Source: Arthrobacter jiangjiafuii (GTDB lineage: Bacteria; Actinomycetota; Actinomycetes; Actinomycetales; Micrococcaceae). Taken from it: a DNA stretch of 64,000 nt. Where the stretch lies: positions 2,294,001-2,358,000 of the forward strand of contig NZ_CP076022.1 of the NCBI RefSeq assembly GCF_018622995.1, given 5' to 3'. The position numbers and the translations under genes are program-made. Shown here piece by piece: positions 37,135 through 46,118 of the stretch (positions are counted from its first letter, which is position 1; each line of letters opens with the position of its first letter). The notes beneath the pieces are model-generated. The model saw only the letters and a program-made list of their open reading frames with translations, did not search any database and was not told the DNA's origin.

Positions 37135-37182
37135 CAGCAGAAGGTGCGCTTCCCCAACCGGGAAGCGCACCTTCTGCTGTTT
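37135..37182. terminator. Bidirectional terminator between def and the GAPDH gene
   Basis: Perfect 20-bp stem: left arm 37135-37154 (CAGCAGAAGG...), right arm 37160-37179, five-base loop, followed by TTTA. Confidence 0.88.
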
Positions 37183-37199
37183 ATGACGCCTGGGCGAGC

Positions 37200-38666
37200 C
37201 TAGAGCGAGGCAGCCAGCTCCTGGATCCGTGGGAAGGCCGGCGGGTTCACGTGTGCCATTTCCTCGAGCACGCGGATGACCTGGCAGCTGTAGCCGAACT
37301 CGTTGTCATACCAGACATAGAGGATGGCGTTTTTGCCGTTGGAGATCGTGGCCAGTCCGTCGACGATCCCGGCACGCTTCGAGCCCACGAAGTCGGTGGA
37401 GACCACCTCGGGAGAGTCGATGTAGTCGATCTGCTTGTGCAGGTCCGAGTTCAGCGAGGTCTCGCGCAGGAAGGCGTTGATTTCCTCCTTGGTGGTGGCC
37501 GTCTCGAAGTTCAGGTTCAGGATGGCCATCGAGACGTCCGGGGTGGGGACGCGGATCGCGTTGCCGCTGAGCTTGCCCGCCAGTTCCGGCAGCGCCTTGG
37601 CAACGGCCTTGGCGGCACCGGTTTCGGTGATGACCATGTTCAAAGCAGCGGAACGGCCGCGGCGGTCGCCCTTGTGGAAGTTGTCGATCAGGTTCTGGTC
37701 GTTGGTGAACGAGTGCACCGTTTCGACGTGGCCGTGGATGATGCCGTACTTGTCGTTGAGCACCTTCAGCACCGGCGTGATGGCGTTGGTGGTGCAGGAG
37801 GCAGCGGTGACAATCCGGTCTTCGTCGCTGATCGTGCCGTGGTTGATCCCGTGCACGATGTTCTTCAGGTCGCCCTTGCCCGGCGCGGTCAGCAGGACCC
37901 GGGAGACGCCCTTGGCGGACAGGTGCTGGGACAGCCCTTCTTCGTCGCGCCAGCGCCCGGTGTTGTCCACAACCACAGCGTCGTGGATGCCGTAGGAGGT
38001 GTAGTCCACGGTGGACGGGTCGTTGGAGTAGATGACCTGGATCAGCGTGCCGTTGGCCAGGATCGTGTTGTTCTCCTCGTCGACGGTGATGGTGCCGTCG
38101 AAGGCTCCGTGTACGGAGTCCCGGCGCAGCAGCGATGCGCGCTTGACCAGGTCGTTGTCCGATCCCTTGCGCACCACGATCGCACGCAGGCGCAGGCCCT
38201 GGCCACCGCCGGCATGGTCGATCAGGATACGGGCCAGCAGCCGCCCGATCCGGCCAAAGCCGTAAAGCACGACGTCGGTGCTGGTGCGGTCGTCGGCGCC
38301 GTGGCGGCCGACGACGTCGGCCAGTTCGCTGCGCAGGAACTGGTCCAGGTCCATTCCCTGCCCCTCGGCCTTGTACTTCAGGCTCAGCCGGGCCAGGTCA
38401 ATGGACGCCGCGCCGAGTTCAAGTTCGGCCAGCGCCTGCAGCAGCGGGAAGGTCTCGGAGACGGGCAGTTCGACTTCATCGATCTGGCGGGCAAAGCGGT
38501 GCGCCTTGAGGATGTCGATGACTGAACGGTTGACCAGCGACCGGCCGTAAACCGAGGTGACCACGCTGTTTTCCCGGTACAGCCGCCCGATCAGCGGAAT
38601 CATTGCCTCGGCGAGGGCCTCACGGTCCATCCATGTATCCAGGCACGTATCGGATAGGTGGCTCAA
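37200..38666 (-). CDS. Glyceraldehyde-3-phosphate dehydrogenase, long form with N-terminal extension
   Basis: GAPDH of about 488 residues, against about 335 for the glycolytic enzyme. The first 130 residues are a helical extension with no match to the classical fold (MDREALAEAMIPLIGRLYRE, SVYGRSLVNRSVIDIL). Then come the Rossmann start VVLYGFGRIGRLLAR, the active-site cysteine in AASCTTNAITP, and the C-terminal WYDNEFGYSCQVIRV. The architecture matches the second GAPDH of corynebacteria (GapB), used mainly in gluconeogenesis. TTG 38666 is ten bases after AAAGGA; the longer GTG start at 38675 sits on top of that site. Confidence 0.9.
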   Translation of the reverse strand: MSHLSDTCLDTWMDREALAEAMIPLIGRLYRENSVVTSVYGRSLVNRSVIDILKAHRFARQIDEVELPVSETFPLLQALAELELGAASIDLARLSLKYKAEGQGMDLDQFLRSELADVVGRHGADDRTSTDVVLYGFGRIGRLLARILIDHAGGGQGLRLRAIVVRKGSDNDLVKRASLLRRDSVHGAFDGTITVDEENNTILANGTLIQVIYSNDPSTVDYTSYGIHDAVVVDNTGRWRDEEGLSQHLSAKGVSRVLLTAPGKGDLKNIVHGINHGTISDEDRIVTAASCTTNAITPVLKVLNDKYGIIHGHVETVHSFTNDQNLIDNFHKGDRRGRSAALNMVITETGAAKAVAKALPELAGKLSGNAIRVPTPDVSMAILNLNFETATTKEEINAFLRETSLNSDLHKQIDYIDSPEVVSTDFVGSKRAGIVDGLATISNGKNAILYVWYDNEFGYSCQVIRVLEEMAHVNPPAFPRIQELAASL

Positions 38667-38776
38667 GATCTTCACATCCTTTGATCAGCCGGCACTGCTT
38701 TGTGCCGGTTGGTTCTTTGTTCCACCAAGTGTATTAGGTCACAGCGGGCCCTCCCTGCCTTTCAGCGAGAGGTTCA

Positions 38777-40084
38777 TCACATGCTGCGGGCCCTTGGTCC
38801 GGCCGGCGGGGGCACGTCCACCCGTTCCGGCTCCAGGTCTTCCAGCGCCCGGATCCCGCGGAGCGGGCCGAACGCGGCAACTGCCGGAGCCAGGAAGGCG
38901 ACAGCCAATCCGGCAGCCATGGCACCGCGCACGCCCACTGCGTCCACCAGCAGCCCCGCGATAACGCCGGCAATGGCCAGCATCCCCCAGGTGACCATCC
39001 GGGACGCGGAGCCCAACCGGCCCAGCATGCCCGGCGGGCAGACGCGTTGGCGGAAACTGGTGGAGACCACCACATTCATGGAAATGGCGTAACCGGCGAC
39101 AAAGAGCCCGACGAACCCGGGAACCATGCCCCAGCCCGGGGTCATCAGCAGCAGGCTGGAGTAGCCCAGGGCCGCCGGCAGCAGGGAAAACCGCCAGACC
39201 GTCCCCGATCCCCAGCGCTGGGCCACCCGCCTGACGGTGAGACCGCCAAGGGTTCCACCCACGGCGGTGGAAGCCGTCAGGAAGCCGAGCATGGCCCCGG
39301 ACTCCCCCAGGGTGCGTACGACGAGGATGACCAGCAGCGACACCAGGATCGCGCCGCCCAGGTTCCAGAGCGCTCCGGTCAGCAGCAGGGCCCGCAGGGG
39401 TGCTGTGCTGAAGCTGTAGCGCAGCCCCTCCCCCATGTCGCGGAAGATGCGCGGCCTGGCAGGAGGGGTGGCCTTGGCCTCCTGGACCTTCAGCCGGGCC
39501 ACTGAGCCCAGGGAGAGAGCCGAGGCGGCCACCTGCACGAGCAGGGAATTGGAGGCCCCCAAAGAGCCGGTCAGCCAGCCGCCCAGCCCGCGGCCCACGG
39601 CATCGGCAGAAGCCGCGGAACCGGTCATCAGGCCATTACCCTGGATCAGCTCATCACGGGTCACGGCCCGCGGGACCAACGCGGACTCAGCCAGCATTGA
39701 GAAGACAGCCGCCAGGCCGGAGAGGAAGGAGACAATAAAAAGCTGGAGAACGCTCAGCCGGTCCAGCCAGAACGCGGCCGGCAGTGAAAGCAACACCAGG
39801 ATGCGCACTGAAAGCGCAGTGATGATCACCGGTTTTCGCCGGTAGCGGTCAACGAGGGCGCCGATCGGCAGCCCAAAAAACAGCCAGGGCAGGAAACCCA
39901 TGCCCGAAAGCGCGGCTACGGCGAAGTCTGAGGCACCCAGCTCCACTGCCGCAATGAGCGGAAGGGCAACGGCCGCCACGGACGTGCCGAGGATTCCGGC
40001 CGTCGACGAAATCCACAATGCGCGGAAATTCGCATTGCGGACCACCAGCGGCTGGCTTTTGGCGTGGATCCGGGACATTGCCAC
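38777..40084 (-). CDS. MFS transporter
   Basis: Twelve-segment major facilitator, 435 residues. The loop between segments 2 and 3 is GALVDRYRRKPVIITAL, close to the GxLaDrxGrkxxl signature. The family resembles enterobactin- and macrolide-type exporters (MFS_3), with QRVCPPGMLGRLGSASRM in the second half. The substrate is unknown and no linked regulator is present. The start may be GTG 40084 or ATG 40078. Confidence 0.88.
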   Translation of the reverse strand: MAMSRIHAKSQPLVVRNANFRALWISSTAGILGTSVAAVALPLIAAVELGASDFAVAALSGMGFLPWLFFGLPIGALVDRYRRKPVIITALSVRILVLLSLPAAFWLDRLSVLQLFIVSFLSGLAAVFSMLAESALVPRAVTRDELIQGNGLMTGSAASADAVGRGLGGWLTGSLGASNSLLVQVAASALSLGSVARLKVQEAKATPPARPRIFRDMGEGLRYSFSTAPLRALLLTGALWNLGGAILVSLLVILVVRTLGESGAMLGFLTASTAVGGTLGGLTVRRVAQRWGSGTVWRFSLLPAALGYSSLLLMTPGWGMVPGFVGLFVAGYAISMNVVVSTSFRQRVCPPGMLGRLGSASRMVTWGMLAIAGVIAGLLVDAVGVRGAMAAGLAVAFLAPAVAAFGPLRGIRALEDLEPERVDVPPPAGPRARSM

Positions 40085-40215
40085 AGAATAGTCCCGGCGC
40101 TGCAGGCGGCAGGAGCATTACGGTGCTCTTTGGCAAAACTTGCGCAAAAACACGGGGAATGTGGCCGACGCTGTTGCCCCGGGGATCCGGAGGGGGAAAG
40201 AATGCGGCGGTGAAT

Positions 40216-40625
40216 GGACGGGTTGGCCGATAAGCCGGGTTTTGTATCTCCGGTCCGTTACCGGGCCGAAGGCGGCAATCATCCATCTAGGAACGCCGTT
40301 GCCGGCGCCCTCAAGCGGCCTACCCGGACACATCGGGCGGGCAGCCCTCAAACGTGTCCTGTATGGCCTTGCTCCGGGTGGGGTTTACCTAGCCGGTCCG
40401 GTCACCCGGAACGCTGGTGGTCTCTTACACCACCTTTTCACCCTTACCGCCGCAAAACGGTTCCTCTTGCGAAGAATGCTTCCCGGCGGCGGTTTCTTTT
40501 CTGTGGCACTGGCCTGCGGGTTTCCCCGAGTGGGCGTTACCCACCACCCTGCCCTTTGGAGCCCGGACTTTCCTCGGTGGTTCTTTCGAAAAAGAATCCA
40601 ACGCGATCGCCTGGCCAACCCGTCC
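40216..40625 (-). ncRNA. rnpB: RNase P RNA (type A)
   Basis: Catalytic RNA of RNase P. Ends pair to form P1: GGACGGGTTGGCC at the 5' end (40625-40613 on the minus strand) with its complement at 40216-40228. Near the 5' end is the universal GAGGAAAGTCCGGGCTCC (plus-strand complement at 40558-40575). The conserved GCCACAGAAAAGAAACCGCC, the GGTAAACCCCACCCGGAGC block and the final CCGGCTTATCGGCC are all in place. Length about 410 bases. The mature ends are set by the P1 pairing. Confidence 0.95.
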
Positions 40626-40632
40626 AGCCTCA

Positions 40633-40638
40633 ATGCTA
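40633..40638 (-). promoter_or_regulatory. Probable -10 element of rnpB
   Basis: TAGCAT on the minus strand, about eight bases before the P1 5' end of the RNA. No good -35 element is seen at the usual spacing. Confidence 0.4.
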
Positions 40639-40712
40639 CCGCCTCGGCGCCTGTGCCGGGGATTCCAAGCCGTGGGCCCGGGCGCCGGCTGGACCTCGCG
40701 TAGGATTAATTG

Positions 40713-41486
40713 GTGCTGATTCTGCTTCCACCCTCTGAAGGTAAAACACCCGCCGTTTCCGGCCCGTTGTTCGACCCCGGCCAGCTGCATTTCCACCCGC
40801 TCAACGACGCGCGGAAACTGGTGCTCGCTGCCTTGGCCGAGGCCAGCACCGGTCCGGACGCACATGCTGTCCTGGGTGTAGGCCCGTCGCTGGCGGCCGA
40901 AGTGGCTCGAAACACCATACTGGAAGAGAGCCCCTGCGCCCCGGCCCACCGCATCTACACCGGTGTCCTGTACGACGCACTGGGCTACGAGGACCTCACT
41001 GAAGCCCAGCAGCGCAAGGCGGACGACGCCGTCGTCGTCATCTCCGGTCTCTGGGGCGCCCTCGGCTTCAGCGACCCGATTCCGGCGTACAGGCTGTCGA
41101 TGGCAGTGAAGCTGCCGGAGATCGGCAAGCTCTCGGCGTTCTGGAAGAGCCACCTTGCCGGAGTGCTCGCCGAACACGCGTCCGGCCATCTGGTGGTGGA
41201 CTGCCGCTCCAGCACCTACGCGGCCGCCTGGGCCCCTGAGCCGTCGTCTGCGGCAGCGGTGAACGTGTTCCAGATCCGCAACGGCAAGCGCACAGTGGTG
41301 TCGCACTTCGCCAAGCACACCCGGGGCGAGCTGGCCCGGCATCTGCTCACCCGCCCGGGAGCGGATCCGGCCACGCCGGAGCAGCTGCTCGCAGCGGTAG
41401 CGGAGAAATGGGATGCGGAACTGGTGCCGGCCACCGCCCGCAAACCGTTCCAGCTCAACGTCATCCTGCCCGGCCAGGGTCACTGA
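40713..41486 (+). CDS. yaaA: YaaA family peroxide stress protein
   Basis: 257 residues. Family landmarks: LILLPPSEGKTP at the start, YTGVLYDALGY, SGLWGALGFSDPIPAYRLSM, VVDCRSSTYAAAW, and SHFAKHTRGELAR. In E. coli YaaA lowers free iron during hydrogen peroxide stress. GTG 40713 is seven bases after AGGA; the TTG one codon upstream is too close. Divergent from rnpB. Confidence 0.92.
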   Translation: MLILLPPSEGKTPAVSGPLFDPGQLHFHPLNDARKLVLAALAEASTGPDAHAVLGVGPSLAAEVARNTILEESPCAPAHRIYTGVLYDALGYEDLTEAQQRKADDAVVVISGLWGALGFSDPIPAYRLSMAVKLPEIGKLSAFWKSHLAGVLAEHASGHLVVDCRSSTYAAAWAPEPSSAAAVNVFQIRNGKRTVVSHFAKHTRGELARHLLTRPGADPATPEQLLAAVAEKWDAELVPATARKPFQLNVILPGQGH

Positions 41487-41519
41487 CCCCCGGCCGGGCG
41501 GGATAGCGAGACCGTCCGG

Positions 41520-42560
41520 TTAGGCGGGGCCGGACTCTTCGGCCACCAGCTCCACTTCGAAGCCCGCACTGTTTTCCAGATACGCGGCGTAGTGTTCCCC
41601 GCCGCCGGCGTGCGGATGCCGGTCAGCGAAGAGCAGCGTCCACCCATGGCTTGCCGCCCGGCGCGTGAGCAGGTCCACGTCGGCCTTGGATCCGGCACGG
41701 AAGGCCAGATGGTTCAGGCCGGGCCGACGGCGGTCGTGGCCGGCGTCGAGCACGTCGGGACCGGATTCAACGACGATGTAGCTGTCCGCACCCTGCCACT
41801 TGGCGCCGGTCTTCCAGTGCTCCGCCCTGAGGTAGCCCAGCCGCTCCAGCAGCCAGCCCAGTGAGGCTTCCGCTTCCGCGAAGTCCCGTACCCAGAGTTC
41901 CGTATGATGCAGCGCTCCGGCTGCTGCCGGGGCTTCAGGGGCCAGGGCTTCAGCTGGCTGGGCGTCAGGAGCCTGGGCTTCGGGTGTCCCGGCAGGCCCG
42001 GTTGCAGCAGCTTCGCCTCCGCCGTCGACGTACGCGACCCCGCCCCGCAGGGCCAGTCCACCCTTGTGGACCCAGGGAATCCCGGCCATTCCGGCGTCCA
42101 TTGCCTCGTTGGAGAGCCGGTCGGCATCTTTGTTCAGTTCCCGCGGAATCCACTCGTACTTGACCCGGCGGGGGTTGACGATGCCGCGGGCCTTGGCGGC
42201 CAGCTTCTGCATGTCCTCATGCTTGATCTTCCACCGCCCGCTCATCTGCTCGACCACCAGCTTGGAGTCCATCTTGGCGAGGATCCAGCAGTCCGGGTCG
42301 ATCTCATGGGCCATTTCCAGGGCAGCCACCAGCCCGGAGTACTCCGCCACGTTGTTCGAGGCCTTGCCGATGTACTCTGCCTTTTCGGCCAGGATGGCGC
42401 CGGTCCCTGGGTCGCGGACGAGCGCGCCGTAGCCGGCGTGGCCGGGGTTGCCCCGGGAGCCGCCGTCGGCCTCCACGATCAGGGTGCGGCGGTCCGCAGC
42501 GGAACTGCCGCCGGCGCGCGGCGCTTGGGCAGGGCTGTCGGCAGGGTCAAACAGGGTCAC
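41520..42560 (-). CDS. RNase HI domain fused to a VOC (glyoxalase-fold) domain
   Basis: 346 residues. Residues about 27-155 are an RNase HI domain with the acidic set Asp32 (EADGGSRGNPG), Glu73 (NNVAEYSG), Asp98 (AKMDSK) and Asp145 or Asp147 (LNKDADRLS). An Ala/Pro/Glu linker (180-216) leads to a VOC domain (about 217-340) with metal-ligand-like His219, Glu266, His284 and Glu336. The mycobacterial counterpart Rv2228c has an acid-phosphatase domain in this place. GTG 42560 lies three bases beyond the stop of the upstream zinc-ribbon gene, so coupling is likely. The VOC substrate is unknown. Confidence 0.85.
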   Translation of the reverse strand: MTLFDPADSPAQAPRAGGSSAADRRTLIVEADGGSRGNPGHAGYGALVRDPGTGAILAEKAEYIGKASNNVAEYSGLVAALEMAHEIDPDCWILAKMDSKLVVEQMSGRWKIKHEDMQKLAAKARGIVNPRRVKYEWIPRELNKDADRLSNEAMDAGMAGIPWVHKGGLALRGGVAYVDGGGEAAATGPAGTPEAQAPDAQPAEALAPEAPAAAGALHHTELWVRDFAEAEASLGWLLERLGYLRAEHWKTGAKWQGADSYIVVESGPDVLDAGHDRRRPGLNHLAFRAGSKADVDLLTRRAASHGWTLLFADRHPHAGGGEHYAAYLENSAGFEVELVAEESGPA

Positions 42561-42563
42561 TGA

Positions 42564-43304
42564 TCAGCTGTCCCACTCTGCGGAGCGCACCAGGATGCAT
42601 CCGGAGTCGGGGCAGAAGACAATGTCATCTTCGGCCGCACGGCGGATCTCCGCGAGGTCGCCCGGGCTCAGCTGCATGCCAGAGCCCTCGGAGGTGCCGT
42701 GGAAGAGGCGGGCCGCGCCGATGCCGTTCTTGGCCAGCGTCTTTTCGTAGACGGCCAGCAGTCCGGGTTCAAAGGTGTCGGCCAGCTCGGCGCGCCGGGC
42801 GACGGTGACAACGCGTTCGGCTTCGATTTCAGCCAGTTCGGCGTCGCGCTTTTCCTCCAGTGCGGCTGCCTCGGCGTCGAGCGCCTGCATGGCTTCACGG
42901 ACGACGTCTTCGGCCGCCTTCGCGGCCTCCAGGCGTTCCATGACTTCCAGTTCCACGTCTTCCAGATCGGAGCGGCGGCGCTGCAGCGACTCCATCTCGC
43001 TCTGCAGGGCGGTCAGTTCCTTGGAACTGCCCGTACCGCTGTCCAGGCGCTGCTGGTTCCGCTCCACACGCGAGACGACGGAGGCCACATCGGCCTCGGC
43101 GCGGGTGAGTTCACGGCTGATGTCCGCAGCCTCTGTACCGGCGGCTACAAGCCTGCTCTGCGCAGCGGCACGCTGAACTGCCAGGTCCGCGATAGCCGAG
43201 TTATCGCTGACGCTGCGAGCCCGGTTCCGGAGTTTGCGAATCGTGCTGTCCAGAGCCTGCAGTTCGAGCAGCCTCAGCTGCTCCGCCGACGATGCTTTTG
43301 CCAC
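42564..43304 (-). CDS. Coiled-coil protein with degenerate C-terminal zinc ribbon
   Basis: 246 residues. The first 180 are a long, heptad-rich, charged helical region. The C-terminus matches the C4-type zinc-ribbon family in spacing (MQLSPGDLAEIRRAAEDD), but the first CxxC pair is absent (FHGTSEGSG instead) and the second is CPDSGC. Zinc binding is doubtful. Gene order RNase H / this protein / Nif3 is the same as Rv2228c-Rv2230c, so it is a conserved neighbour of unknown function, possibly acting with RNase H. Confidence 0.85.
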   Translation of the reverse strand: MAKASSAEQLRLLELQALDSTIRKLRNRARSVSDNSAIADLAVQRAAAQSRLVAAGTEAADISRELTRAEADVASVVSRVERNQQRLDSGTGSSKELTALQSEMESLQRRRSDLEDVELEVMERLEAAKAAEDVVREAMQALDAEAAALEEKRDAELAEIEAERVVTVARRAELADTFEPGLLAVYEKTLAKNGIGAARLFHGTSEGSGMQLSPGDLAEIRRAAEDDIVFCPDSGCILVRSAEWDS

Positions 43305-43374
43305 CGAAAAACCTCCACTTGTGCCCGGGCCAACCTGGCCCGGTTCTTCCCCTAGCCTATGCCAAGGGGGCAGG

Positions 43375-44361
43375 TCAGTTCAGCCCGGGGGTCAGGACAA
43401 AGTCCCACGGGTCGGTGTTGGTGCCGCTGACCCGGATCTCCGCGGTGAAGCCCTGGTCGCCCAGAACGTTCTCCAAAGCTGCCGCTGCCGGCGTCAACCA
43501 CAGCCATTCGCTGCCGAAATGCGACACATCGATCAGGTACGGACGGTCGTTCACCGCAGCCTCACGGGCCTCGGAGGCCGGGTGATGGCGCAGGTCGGCT
43601 GTGACGTAAACGTCAGCCTGATGCCGGCGCACGGCGTCGAAAAGGCTGTCTCCAGCCCCGCCGCAGACCGCTACCCGGCGTACCAGCCCCTCCGGATCCC
43701 CCGCTACCCGCACGCCGCCTGCCACGGCAGGCATGATGCTGAAGACGAGCCGGGCGAAGTCGGCCAGGGTGGTGGCTTCCGGCAGCTCCCCCACCCGTCC
43801 AATGCCTTCCTCGGGCAGCCCGTCCTCCGCCGCGGAGAGCGGAACGACGCCGGAGAGCCCGAAGGCGTCGGCCAGCACGTCGGAGACGCCGCCGACGGCG
43901 CTGTCGCCGTTGGTGTGCACGGTCAGCAGCGCACACTTTCCCTCGATCAGGCGGTGCACCGCGTCGCCCTTGAAACCGGTGGCGGCAACGGAATGGACCG
44001 GCTTGAGCAACAGCGGGTGATGGGTCAGCAGCAAATCAGCGCCCCACTCCAGTGCCTCGTCGATGACCTCGGACGTGGGATCGACTGCAAAGAGAATCCG
44101 TTCGACCCTGTTGTCGGGCCGGCCGGCCACCAAACCCACCGCGTCCCAGCCCTCGGCAAGGGACTCCGGCCAGAGTTCCTCGGCGGCCAGCAGCACATCT
44201 CCGAGAGTGGGGATGGCCTCCGCGGACAACCCTGCCGGATCAAGCGCAGCCGCCGCGCCCTGCTCTGCCTCGGGGACGGGTGCGGGGGAGGTTTCCGGGG
44301 TCGCCGGTCCGGTCCCGGATGCCGCCGGTTCGCTGCTTGCGGCGGGCTTGTCTGTTTCCAT
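43375..44361 (-). CDS. Nif3-like dinuclear metal centre protein
   Basis: NIF3/YbgI family, 328 residues. After an N-terminal Pro/Ala/Glu tail of about 45 residues comes the typical LAEGWDAVGLVAG. Metal-site segments are LLLTHHPLL, HTNGDSAVGG and DVSHFGSEW. Members form toroidal hexamers; one E. coli relative is proposed as a GTP cyclohydrolase, but the general function is unsettled. ATG 44361 has no strong ribosome-binding site. It precedes the zinc-ribbon and RNase H genes by 70 bases and is likely in one operon with them. Confidence 0.9.
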   Translation of the reverse strand: METDKPAASSEPAASGTGPATPETSPAPVPEAEQGAAAALDPAGLSAEAIPTLGDVLLAAEELWPESLAEGWDAVGLVAGRPDNRVERILFAVDPTSEVIDEALEWGADLLLTHHPLLLKPVHSVAATGFKGDAVHRLIEGKCALLTVHTNGDSAVGGVSDVLADAFGLSGVVPLSAAEDGLPEEGIGRVGELPEATTLADFARLVFSIMPAVAGGVRVAGDPEGLVRRVAVCGGAGDSLFDAVRRHQADVYVTADLRHHPASEAREAAVNDRPYLIDVSHFGSEWLWLTPAAAALENVLGDQGFTAEIRVSGTNTDPWDFVLTPGLN

Positions 44362-44499
44362 AGTTTCAGTTGTACCCGCTTGGTTTGCCCCGCTCAATTC
44401 GGCCGCGCCCGCGTTCCTTCCACGCCGGCAGGTCCGGCGGGGCCGAGGAAGGCTTCGGAGCCGGGGAATCAAAGCGGCCGCCAGGGCATTGAAAGAGGT

Positions 44500-45024
44500 A
44501 TGAAGACTTACGTACTTGGCGGAGGCTGCTTCTGGTGCCTCGATGCCCTCTATCAGAAAACCCGCGGCGTGACCGAGGTTGTTTCCGGTTACACGGGCGG
44601 TCAGACACCTCATCCCGACTACGACAGCGTCTGTTCCGGCGCTACGGGACATGCAGAGGTGGTGGCCGTCACCTTCGACGAGGACATCATCCCCGGCGAT
44701 GTGATCCTGGACATGTTCTTCATCTCGCACGATCCCACGACCCTGAACCGGCAGGGCTACGACGTCGGCACCCAATACCGCTCGTCGATGTTCTACAAAA
44801 ACGACGCCGAACGCGAGGAATTCGAGAAGGCCCGGGACCGGGCCCAGGAACACTGGGAGAACCCGATCGTGACGGAAATCTCCCCGCTGCCCGCGTTCCA
44901 CGTGGCCGAGGACGTCCATCAGGACTTCTACGCCAAGCACCCCGAACAGGGCTACTGCCAGGTGATCATCAATCCGAAGCTCGCCAAGGCCAGGAAATAT
45001 TACGCCGAATGGCTTGACAACTGA
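44500..45024 (+). CDS. msrA: Peptide-methionine (S)-S-oxide reductase
   Basis: Repairs oxidised methionine in proteins, 174 residues. The catalytic GCFWC has Cys10 and Cys13; a further cysteine in [10 protein letters not shown] near the C-terminus can act in recycling. The ATG at 44500 follows AAAGAGG closely. The open frame extends far upstream, antisense to the Nif3 gene, which is not coding. Length and motifs are standard. Confidence 0.96.
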   Translation: MKTYVLGGGCFWCLDALYQKTRGVTEVVSGYTGGQTPHPDYDSVCSGATGHAEVVAVTFDEDIIPGDVILDMFFISHDPTTLNRQGYDVGTQYRSSMFYKNDAEREEFEKARDRAQEHWENPIVTEISPLPAFHVAEDVHQDFYAKHPEQGYCQVIINPKLAKARKYYAEWLDN

Positions 45025-45061
45025 CCAACCAGCATGCATGAGGATAGGCTGGAACGGGCGG

Positions 45062-45082
45062 CCTGCGGCAGTAATCCGCAGG
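45062..45082 (+). promoter_or_regulatory. Hairpin in the cysK leader
   Basis: CCTGCGG / CCGCAGG with loop CAGTAAT, between msrA and cysK. No T-tract and no known riboswitch core can be seen around it. Confidence 0.35.
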
Positions 45083-45130
45083 ACGGCCGACGGCTTCCCC
45101 AGAACACCCACAACGGATAGAGGACACACC

Positions 45131-46066
45131 ATGGGACGGATTTACGACGACGTGACGCAGCTGGTCGGCGGCACGCCGCTGGTGAGGCTGAACCGGCTGA
45201 CGGAAGGCCTGGACGCGCAGGTTGCGGTCAAGCTTGAGTTCTACAACCCCGCCAACAGCGTGAAGGACCGGATCGGCGTGGCCATCGTCAACGCCGCCGA
45301 AGAAGCCGGCGCCCTGAAGCCCGGCGGCACAATCGTCGAGGGAACCTCCGGCAACACGGGGATCGCCCTGGCCATGGTGGGTGCTGCCCGCGGCTACAAG
45401 GTGATCCTGACCATGCCCGAGACGATGTCCACCGAGCGGCGTGTCATGCTCCGTGCCTACGGCGCAGAGATTGTCCTCACCCCCGGCTCCGAAGGAATGC
45501 GCGGCGCCGTGGAGAAGGCCAAGGAGATCGTGGCCACCACCGATAACGCCATCTGGGCCCAGCAGTTCGCCAATGCAGCCAACCCCGAGGTCCACCGCCA
45601 GACCACGGCCGAGGAAATCTGGGAAGACACCAACGGCCAGGTCGACATCTTTGTGGCCGGGGTCGGCACCGGCGGCACCGTCACCGGCGTCGGGCAGGTC
45701 CTGAAGAAGCGCAAGCCCGGCGTGCAGATCGTTGCCGTGGAGCCCAAGGACTCGGCCATCCTCAACGGCGGCTCCCCCGGACCCCACAAGATCCAGGGCC
45801 TGGGCGCCAACTTCGTGCCCGAGGTGCTGGACACGGACATCTACGACGAGGTCATCGATGCCTCGATCGAAGACTCGGTAGCGACCGCACGCGCCCTGGG
45901 CACCCAGGAAGGCATCCTTGGCGGCATCTCTTCCGGCGCCATAGTCTGGGCTGCGCTGGAGCTCGCCAAGCGTCCGGAAAACGCCGGTAAGCTGATTGTC
46001 GCCGTGGTCTGCGACTTCGGAGAGCGTTACATCTCCACCGTCCTGTACGACGACATCCGGGGCTAA
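45131..46066 (+). CDS. cysK: Cysteine synthase A
   Basis: PLP-dependent O-acetylserine sulfhydrylase, 311 residues. The PLP lysine is Lys45 (NSVKDR), TSGNTG binds the substrate carboxylate and [10 protein letters not shown] the PLP phosphate. It makes cysteine from sulfide and O-acetylserine, the product of the next gene. ATG 45131, with GAGGACAC upstream. cysE follows after 52 bases, so the two form an operon. Confidence 0.97.
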   Translation: MGRIYDDVTQLVGGTPLVRLNRLTEGLDAQVAVKLEFYNPANSVKDRIGVAIVNAAEEAGALKPGGTIVEGTSGNTGIALAMVGAARGYKVILTMPETMSTERRVMLRAYGAEIVLTPGSEGMRGAVEKAKEIVATTDNAIWAQQFANAANPEVHRQTTAEEIWEDTNGQVDIFVAGVGTGGTVTGVGQVLKKRKPGVQIVAVEPKDSAILNGGSPGPHKIQGLGANFVPEVLDTDIYDEVIDASIEDSVATARALGTQEGILGGISSGAIVWAALELAKRPENAGKLIVAVVCDFGERYISTVLYDDIRG

Positions 46067-46118
46067 GCCGCATCATCAATCGGCCCCCGGCCTGATCCAC
46101 CCGAGCAGAAAGTCCCCT

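Noticed and set aside
43234-44499. Upstream extension of the msrA frame
   Set aside because: Antisense to the Nif3 gene; the conserved MsrA start with GCFWC at residues 9-13 lies at 44500.
45025-45130. Possible riboswitch upstream of cysK
   Set aside because: Only one 7-bp hairpin is present in 106 bases; no SAM, cysteine or T-box core sequence is recognisable.
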